Shown piece after piece: positions 1-3,864 of a stretch of DNA of 6,302 nucleotides (the stretch's first letter is position 1; the number at the start of each line of letters is the position of its first letter). The translations under genes and the position numbers were made by a program. This stretch comes from an uncultured Prevotellaceae bacterium (GTDB taxonomy: Bacteria; Bacteroidota; Bacteroidia; Bacteroidales; Bacteroidaceae). Location of the stretch: the NCBI GenBank assembly GCA_937902455.1, contig CALELI010000148.1, positions 1 to 6,302 of the forward strand. The letters are read 5' to 3'. The notes under the pieces were generated by a model. The model did not search any database. It saw only the letters and a program-made list of their open reading frames with translations, and was not told where the DNA came from.

Positions 1-15
1 AAAAATATTTATTAT

Positions 16-53
16 ATGTCTGATTAATGTCTTCATTAATGTCTGATTAATGT
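16..53. repeat. Short direct repeats ATGTCTGATTAATGT in AT-rich spacer
   Basis: The 15-mer ATGTCTGATTAATGT occurs at 16-30 and again at 39-53. The core ATTAATGT is present at 23, 35 and 46, so it recurs every 11-12 bp. The block is flanked by two copies of AAATATTTAT at 3-12 and 62-71, and a GCATATGC palindrome lies at 72-79. The spacer 1-120 has no ORF, promoter or convincing terminator that I can see. A 13-base version of the same word recurs at 5999-6011. The function is unknown; it could be a protein-binding cluster or simply slippage-prone AT-rich DNA. Confidence 0.6.
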
Positions 54-89
54 TAAAAATCAAATATTTATGCATATGCTAAAGTTACG

Positions 90-103
90 TTCATTATTCA
101 TTA
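90..103. repeat. Two-copy heptamer TTCATTA
   Basis: Two adjacent perfect copies of TTCATTA are followed by a partial third. The period of 7 matches the two larger heptamer tracts in this window, although the unit differs. On the transcribed (minus) strand the unit reads TAATGAA and contains TAA and TGA. It is short enough to be chance; it is listed because of the shared period. Confidence 0.45.
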
Positions 104-127
104 TTAAAATACCATCAACCCAACGAC

Positions 128-188
128 TCTAAACTTCCCAACCGACTCTAAACTCTAAACTCTCAACTCTCAACTCTCAACTCTATCA
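128..188. repeat. Heptamer repeat tract (TCTMAAC)n at the 3' end of cimA
   Basis: Five perfect contiguous heptamers occupy 147-181: TCTAAAC twice, then TCTCAAC three times. A degenerate unit TCTATCA at 182-188 contains the cimA stop codon, and an isolated TCTAAAC lies at 128-134. The block CCCAAC(C)GACTCTAAACT is duplicated at 119-135 and 137-154 with a one-base indel. On the mRNA strand the units read GTTTAGA and GTTGAGA, so every copy carries TAG or TGA. The tract shows no hairpin, so it is not an obvious terminator. Confidence 0.85.
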
Positions 189-1712
189 TTCTTCAATTAT
201 ATTCAGCATCTTCATCGTAGCCTTGATGGCGGCCTCCGTCTGGTCAGCATCGAATCCTCTCGTCTTGAATGTCCTGCCCTCAAATTCCCACGTCACTATG
301 GTCTGCACGAAGGCATCGGTCCTTCCGCCAGGCGGGATGGTCACGGCATAATTGGCCAGCATCGGGAACTTCCGCTGCAGAGTGACCTTATAGATTTTCC
401 TCAGCGCCCTCACGAAGGCGTCATACTGTCCGTCTCCGCTGGAGTTCTCCTCGTACACCTGTCCGTTGATGTCAAGTTTCAGCGCACAGGTCGGTTTCAG
501 CCCGTTGCAGAGAGCCACGTTATATCCCAGGAGCGTCACCTTGTCCTCTGTCACCGAGTGTTTCAGCACATCGGAGATGATGAACGGCAGGTCTTCCTGA
601 GTCACAGTTTCTTTCTTGTCACCCAGTTCGATGATTCTTGCCGTCACCTTCCTCATGGCATCCTCGTCGAGGTCAAGACCAAGTTCCTCAAGGTTTTTCT
701 GTATGTTCGCCTTCCCGCTGTTCTTGCCAAGGGCATATTCCCGCTTACGGCCGAATCGTTCAGGGAGGAGTTTATTGCAATACAGGTTATTCTTCTTGTC
801 ACCGTCAGCATGTACTCCCGCCACCTGCGTGAACACATTCTCTCCTACGATTGGCTGATTGCTGGCTATGGCAATGCCCGAGAACGACTCCACCATCCTG
901 CTTGCTGCCATCAGCCTCTCCTCGTTGATGTTTGTCTTGACAGTCAGCTGATCATTCAGTATGGCCTGCACACTGGCGAGCGATGCGTTGCCGGCTCTCT
1001 CACCAAGACCGTTAATAGTGGTGTGAAGTCCGTTCACTCCGGCCATCACTGCTGCAAACACATTGCTGATAGCCATATCGTAGTCATTGTGGGCATGGAA
1101 GTCGAATTTGGTATCTGGGAATCTCTCCACCATCAGCCCCACATATTCCGTCACCTTCATAGGGTTGAGGATTCCAAGCGTGTCAGGCAACATTATCCTC
1201 GATTCCTCTGTCAGTATTCCTGTGAGATTGCTGACGAGATTATACACATACTCTGCGTCGTGCTTCATCCCGTTACTCCAGTCTTCAAGGTAGACATTCA
1301 CTCTCACACCCTGACCCTGAGCATATTCCACAGTGTTCTTTATATCAGCAATATGTTCTTCGGGAGTCTTCTTCAGTTGCTCCTCGCAGTGTTTTCGGCT
1401 GCCTTTCGTCAGGAGGTTCATCACCTTTCCCCCGCAGGAGGTAATCCAGTCAACAGAGATTTTTCCGTCCACGAAGCCCAGCACCTCTATCCGGTCTATC
1501 ATCCCCACCTTCTCGGCCCACTTGCAGATGGTCCGTGTCGACTCTTTCTCTCCGTCCGACACCCTTGCGCTTGCCACCTCCACTCTGTCAACCTTCAGTT
1601 CCTCCAGCAACATGCGGGCTATTGCAAGTTTTTCGTGAGGCAAGAAACTCACTCCACAGGTCTGTTCCCCATCCCTGAGAGTCGTATCCATTATTTCTAC
1701 ATGTTGCTTCAT
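186..1712 (-). CDS. cimA: (R)-citramalate synthase, Leptospira type
   Basis: A 508-residue enzyme of the isopropylmalate/citramalate/homocitrate synthase family. It condenses pyruvate and acetyl-CoA to (R)-citramalate, the first step of threonine-independent isoleucine synthesis in the cytoplasm. Seen: a TIM-barrel with LRDGEQ (R13-D14), metal ligands in HAHND (H206, H208) and NGLGERAGN (234-242), VHADG (300-304), and a C-terminal allosteric domain from about 390 (GDGQYDAF 426-433, IPPGG 459-463). By recall, the sequence is very close along its whole length to Leptospira interrogans CimA, and its pyruvate-selecting Leu81, Leu104 and Tyr144 correspond here to L78, L101 and Y141. Length fits the family (about 510-520). 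The ATG at 1712 is chosen: the in-frame GTG at 1754 lies inside a terminator hairpin and would add a Phe run from the T9 tract. An isoleucine-type attenuator precedes it. 2-Isopropylmalate synthase (LeuA) is the alternative but fits less well. Confidence 0.87.
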   Translation of the reverse strand: MKQHVEIMDTTLRDGEQTCGVSFLPHEKLAIARMLLEELKVDRVEVASARVSDGEKESTRTICKWAEKVGMIDRIEVLGFVDGKISVDWITSCGGKVMNLLTKGSRKHCEEQLKKTPEEHIADIKNTVEYAQGQGVRVNVYLEDWSNGMKHDAEYVYNLVSNLTGILTEESRIMLPDTLGILNPMKVTEYVGLMVERFPDTKFDFHAHNDYDMAISNVFAAVMAGVNGLHTTINGLGERAGNASLASVQAILNDQLTVKTNINEERLMAASRMVESFSGIAIASNQPIVGENVFTQVAGVHADGDKKNNLYCNKLLPERFGRKREYALGKNSGKANIQKNLEELGLDLDEDAMRKVTARIIELGDKKETVTQEDLPFIISDVLKHSVTEDKVTLLGYNVALCNGLKPTCALKLDINGQVYEENSSGDGQYDAFVRALRKIYKVTLQRKFPMLANYAVTIPPGGRTDAFVQTIVTWEFEGRTFKTRGFDADQTEAAIKATMKMLNIIEE

Positions 1713-1727
1713 TCCTGTTTCTACCTT

Positions 1728-1765
1728 AAAAAAAAACCTCCTCTGTGTCTTCACTGAGAAAGGTT
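1728..1765 (-). terminator. Intrinsic terminator of the cimA attenuator
   Basis: Read on the minus strand, the 5' arm AACCTTTCTC (1765-1756) is followed by A, GTG, the loop AAGA, CAC, A, and then the 3' arm GAGGAGGTT (1743-1735). Pairs are AACCT/AGGTT, CTC/GAG and GTG/CAC, with an A-A mismatch and one bulged T. The helix runs directly into a run of nine T (1736-1728). It ends 15 nt before the cimA ATG, so it can only act as a conditional terminator upstream of the gene. Pairing was worked out by eye; no folding energy was computed. Confidence 0.8.
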
Positions 1766-1838
1766 TTCAATATTCGATTTTCTTATTCGTCTGGCAATAT
1801 CAACAACCAATCTCAAATCATCGTATTCACGATAATTC
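1756..1838 (-). promoter_or_regulatory. Antiterminator and leader hairpin of the cimA attenuator
   Basis: GAGATTGGTT (1814-1805), which overlaps the leader-peptide stop codon, is complementary to the terminator 5' arm AACCTTTCTC (1765-1756): GAGA pairs TCTC and GGTT pairs AACC around a TT/TT mismatch. The helix can extend through ATATT with AATAT inside the loop. This pairing and the terminator use the same arm, so they exclude each other. A second hairpin inside the leader reading frame, ATCGT-GAAT-ACGAT (1833-1820) extended by about four pairs on each side, is a candidate pause hairpin. A ribosome on the stop codon would cover 1814-1805 and favour termination; a ribosome stalled on the Ile codons at 1845-1831 would leave it free and favour read-through. 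Confidence 0.72.
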
Positions 1839-1875
1839 GGATAATCTGCATGACTGGAATGTAAATATTTGTCAT
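1813..1875 (-). CDS. Ile-rich leader peptide of cimA (20 aa)
   Basis: The predicted peptide is MTNIYIPVMQIIRIIVNTMI followed by TGA. Seven of 20 residues are Ile (ATT or ATC), two are Val and none is Leu; Ile-Ile occurs twice, around an Arg. The ATG lies 17 nt after a consensus -7 box, so it is the first ORF on the transcript. The stop codon falls in the 5' arm of the antiterminator, about 50 nt before the terminator. This is the layout of classical leader peptides of branched-chain amino acid operons, and its role is likely to be its translation rather than its product. There is no Shine-Dalgarno sequence, which is normal for this phylum. An internal ATG at 1851 could start a 12-residue version with the same Ile-rich end. 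It is too short for standard gene callers. Confidence 0.72.
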   Translation of the reverse strand: MTNIYIPVMQIIRIIVNTMI

Positions 1876-1892
1876 TTTGAATTAATTTTCTG

Positions 1893-1924
1893 CAAAATTA
1901 CAACATTTTTCGGACACTTGCAAA
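1893..1924 (-). promoter_or_regulatory. Bacteroidota-type promoter of the cimA leader
   Basis: On the minus strand, TTTG (1924-1921), exactly 20 bases, and TAATTTTG (1900-1893) match the Bacteroides consensus TTTG-N19/21-TAnnTTTG. It begins about 16 nt past the cysE stop, so cimA has its own promoter although cysKE read-through would also enter the leader. The transcript would start near 1886, about 11 nt before the leader ATG. Confidence 0.8.
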
Positions 1925-1939
1925 GATTTTGCTAACAAA

Positions 1940-2587
1940 TTATCCTTTTACGACTTTTTTTCCTTCCTCCACATCACTTGTTATCCAGATATTCGCACCG
2001 ATTACAGCATTTCTTCCTACTGTCACCCTACCGAGAATCGTGGCGTTGCTGTAGATTATCACACCGTCTCCGATAATAGGATGACGTGGAAGGCCCTTTA
2101 TCGGGTTGCCGTCCTCGTCAAGCGGAAAGCTCTTTGCACCAAGCGTAACTCCCTGATACAGCTTTACGTGGTTGCCGATGATACAAGTCTCACCCACAAC
2201 GATACCCGTTCCGTGGTCTATGGTGAAATATTCGCCGATGGTAGCCCCTGGATGGATGTCGATACCCGTCTCGCTGTGAGCAAATTCCGTTATCATTCTC
2301 GGCACGAGCGGAATTCCAAGCTCCCACAGTTTGTGCGCAAGTCGGTAGTTAATGATGGCCTTGATTCCCGGATAGCAGCAGATAATCTCGTCATAATCCT
2401 TCGCTGCCGGGTCACCTTCATAAGTAGCCTGGACATCCTTCATCATCCTTTCCTTCAGCTCTTCCAGGAATCCCTCAGGCAACAACTCCATCAGAACGGA
2501 CTCGCCCCTGCTCTCAAAAAACTCAGGAAACACCCTCCCGCGTACCTCACAGACAAATTTCTTAACCTCTGTATATGTGTATCTCAT
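1940..2587 (-). CDS. cysE: Serine O-acetyltransferase
   Basis: A 215-residue cytoplasmic enzyme that transfers acetyl from acetyl-CoA to L-serine, giving O-acetylserine for CysK encoded just upstream. Seen: a helical N-terminal part with the GDPA motif (D59), then left-handed beta-helix hexapeptide repeats from about 108 to 205, with the catalytic Asp and His in GIDIHPGA (D110) and TIDHGTGIVVGE (H125), and NAVIGANIW near the end. By recall, E. coli CysE has about 273 residues and about 90 before the equivalent Asp; here only 58 precede it. The protein ends soon after the beta-helix (EEGKKVVKG), without the usual C-terminal tail and terminal Ile. The ATG at 2587 is chosen because a strong ribosome site precedes it; the in-frame GTG at 2623 lies inside repeats. 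Cotranscription with cysK across 81 nt is likely. Serine acetyltransferase is secure; the symbol cysE is conventional. Confidence 0.9.
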   Translation of the reverse strand: MRYTYTEVKKFVCEVRGRVFPEFFESRGESVLMELLPEGFLEELKERMMKDVQATYEGDPAAKDYDEIICCYPGIKAIINYRLAHKLWELGIPLVPRMITEFAHSETGIDIHPGATIGEYFTIDHGTGIVVGETCIIGNHVKLYQGVTLGAKSFPLDEDGNPIKGLPRHPIIGDGVIIYSNATILGRVTVGRNAVIGANIWITSDVEEGKKVVKG

Positions 2588-2599
2588 AAGCCCTCCTTT
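2588..2599 (-). promoter_or_regulatory. Strong Shine-Dalgarno sequence of cysE
   Basis: AAAGGAGGG sits three bases before the ATG (AAAGGAGGG-CTT-ATG), a near-perfect anti-SD complement. It fixes the start at 2587 over the upstream in-frame GTG. Most genes in this phylum lack such a site, and the other starts in this window show none as strong. It overlaps the degenerate edge of the heptamer array. Confidence 0.7.
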
Positions 2600-2686
2600 C
2601 ACTATCTGCTTTTCACTTTTCACTATTCACTATTCACTTTTCACTATTCACTTTTCACTATTCACTTTTCACTTTTCACTTTTCAC
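2596..2686. repeat. Heptamer array (TWTTCAC)11-13 between cysK and cysE
   Basis: Eleven perfect contiguous units fill 2610-2686. The variable second base, in plus-strand order, is T T A A T A T A T T T. Two decayed units in the same phase (CTTTCAC, TATCTGC) extend the array to 2596. On the mRNA strand the unit is GTGAAWA, so each copy has a TGA and copies with W=T also form TAG at the junction. The array supplies the last five cysK codons (VKSEK) and its stop, and it fills nearly all of the cysK-cysE gap. A 7-base period is not a multiple of 3, so a gain or loss of one unit shifts frames through it. Confidence 0.95.
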
Positions 2687-3625
2687 TCTGACCGTGCAAC
2701 GGTCAGCAAACAGTTCTGTCGACAAATACCTCTCGCCGCCGTCTGGAAGCACCACTACCACATTTCCTCCCTTCATCCTGCTGATCAAGCGTCCTGCCGC
2801 AACCAAGGCAGCACCACCAGAGAAACCACACAGGAGTCCTTCTTTTTCCGACAGGAGACGCGCAGCCCTTATTGCCTCATCATCATCTATTCCCATCACT
2901 TCGTCAACGACACTGTCGTCATAGTTTTCAGGAACAAAGTTTGCACCTATTCCCTGCAACTTATGGGCGCCGCTTCTTCCCTCTGAAATCATAGGCGACG
3001 AAGCTGGTTCCACACCTATTATATATATGTCATTATTCAGTTCCTTCAGTTTCCGTGCCGTACCACACAGTGTGCCACCCGTACCGACACCTGCCACGAA
3101 GGCATCAACATGTCCGTCCGTGTCCGTCCATATCTCATTCGCAGTTGACTCATAGTGTGCCAGCGGATTGGCCTTGTTATCAAACTGACCCAGGATTACA
3201 GCCCCCTTGATTTCCCTCTCCAGACGCTGAGCCTCAGCAACCGAACCGACCATGCCGTCCTTGCCGGGAGTCAGCACCACCTCGGCACCGTATGCCTTCA
3301 GCAGCCCGATTCTCTCCTTGCTCATCGTGTCTGGCATGGTCAGGATCAGCCTGTAACCTCTCACCCTGCTTATCATCGCCATACCGACACCAGTATTTCC
3401 GCTTGTCGGTTCAATGATAGTGCCACCAGCCGTCAGCACGCCCCTTTTCTCGGCATCGTCAATCATCCACAGGGCAGTCCTGTCCTTCACACTCCCTGCC
3501 GGATTCATCATCTCCAGTTTTGCCAGCGGAGCAGACGGCAGACCCCATGCATCGGCCCATCTCCCAAGTCTCAGCAAGGGAGTATGTCCTATCAAGTCAG
3601 TCAAAGAATCATAAATACGTCCCAT
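2669..3625 (-). CDS. cysK: O-acetylserine sulfhydrylase (cysteine synthase)
   Basis: A 318-residue PLP enzyme (fold type II) that makes cysteine from O-acetylserine and sulfide in the cytoplasm. Seen: IGHTPLLRL (12-20); NPAGSVKDR with the Schiff-base lysine K47; the substrate loop EPTSGNTG (72-79); the phosphate-binding GVGTGGT (179-185); FSGGAA in the C-terminal part and PDGGERYLST near the end. The length agrees with the CysK/CysM family. The ATG at 3625 (MGRIYDSL) is chosen because it starts the conserved N-terminus and lies about 20 bases after a consensus promoter; an upstream in-frame Met at 3688 lies before that promoter. The last five codons and TGA come from the heptamer array, so the extreme C-terminus VKSEK is repeat-derived and probably dispensable. 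It is the first gene of a likely cysK-cysE operon. CysM is a less likely name. Confidence 0.93.
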   Translation of the reverse strand: MGRIYDSLTDLIGHTPLLRLGRWADAWGLPSAPLAKLEMMNPAGSVKDRTALWMIDDAEKRGVLTAGGTIIEPTSGNTGVGMAMISRVRGYRLILTMPDTMSKERIGLLKAYGAEVVLTPGKDGMVGSVAEAQRLEREIKGAVILGQFDNKANPLAHYESTANEIWTDTDGHVDAFVAGVGTGGTLCGTARKLKELNNDIYIIGVEPASSPMISEGRSGAHKLQGIGANFVPENYDDSVVDEVMGIDDDEAIRAARLLSEKEGLLCGFSGGAALVAAGRLISRMKGGNVVVVLPDGGERYLSTELFADRCTVRVKSEK

Positions 3626-3645
3626 AATCTTTTTACTTTCAGCTG

Positions 3646-3676
3646 CAAAGATAGTGAAAACCGAGAGAAATACAAA
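3646..3676 (-). promoter_or_regulatory. Bacteroidota-type promoter of cysK-cysE
   Basis: On the minus strand, TTTG (3676-3673), 19 bases, and TATCTTTG (3653-3646) match the phylum consensus exactly. The predicted 5' UTR is about 15 nt. An imperfect AT-rich dyad centred on ATGCAT (3683-3688) abuts the -33 box and could be an upstream element or operator; no known regulator motif is recognised. Confidence 0.82.
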
Positions 3677-3710
3677 ATAAATATGCATTTATTTTTATTT
3701 CAGTTCCTGC

Positions 3711-3785
3711 AATATCGGCTGCACCTCGGCATAACTTAAGTAAACTTAGTTCTGCGCTCGGTTTGCACGATATTTCCGAGGTGCA
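3711..3785. repeat. Compact dyad element with two exclusive folds
   Basis: TGCACCTCGG (3720-3729) is perfectly inverted by CCGAGGTGCA (3776-3785), 46 bases apart. A second pairing, AATATCG (3711-3717) with CGATATT (3768-3774) plus TGCA (3720-3723) with TGCA (3764-3767), uses overlapping bases and excludes the first. The words TGCAC and CTCGG also occur in swapped order at 3757-3768, and an ACTTAAGT palindrome lies at 3734-3741. The element sits between the terminator of the secreted-protein gene and the cysK promoter, outside both predicted transcripts. It contains no ORF. It may be a dispersed repeat of this genome or a protein-binding site. Confidence 0.6.
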
Positions 3786-3800
3786 TCCTAACCTGTACAA

Positions 3801-3834
3801 ATAAACAACAACGCCCGTCGTTATGGCGGGCGCT
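3801..3834 (-). terminator. Intrinsic terminator of the secreted-protein gene
   Basis: On the minus strand the arm AGCGCCCG (3834-3827) and CGGGCGTT (3817-3810) enclose a nine-base loop, giving six GC pairs plus G-T and A-T closing pairs. TTGTTGTTTATT follows (3811-3800). It starts 31 nt after the stop codon. It is the only strongly GC-rich hairpin between genes here and isolates the upstream gene from cysK. Confidence 0.75.
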
Positions 3835-3864
3835 GAGATTATAGTCCTGTGGTGTATACAGGTG

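Noticed and set aside
1728..1736. A9/T9 run as a phase-variable coding tract
   Set aside because: It lies upstream of the preferred cimA start and is better explained as the U-tract of the attenuator terminator.
1713..1754. Longer cimA with GTG start at 1754
   Set aside because: The extra 14 codons are terminator hairpin and U-tract sequence (an FFF stretch from T9), and the family N-terminus begins near the ATG at 1712.
558..1757. 399-codon open frame on the plus strand
   Set aside because: It lies antisense to cimA, has no family resemblance, and its end runs through the attenuator; the minus-strand product is a clear enzyme.
2588..2623. Longer cysE with GTG start at 2623
   Set aside because: The start is inside the heptamer array, and a strong ribosome site marks the ATG at 2587.
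2596..2686. Possible CRISPR array
   Set aside because: The units are 7 bases, contiguous and without spacers, so this is a simple tandem repeat.
2081..2986. 301-codon plus-strand frame containing a repeated LFTFHYS-type peptide
   Set aside because: The peptide repeat is only the antisense translation of the heptamer array; the frame overlaps cysE and cysK, which are well supported.
3626..3688. 21-residue hydrophobic N-terminal extension of cysK, like a signal peptide
   Set aside because: It would be translated from DNA upstream of and across the consensus promoter; cysteine synthase is cytoplasmic and its family N-terminus begins at 3625.
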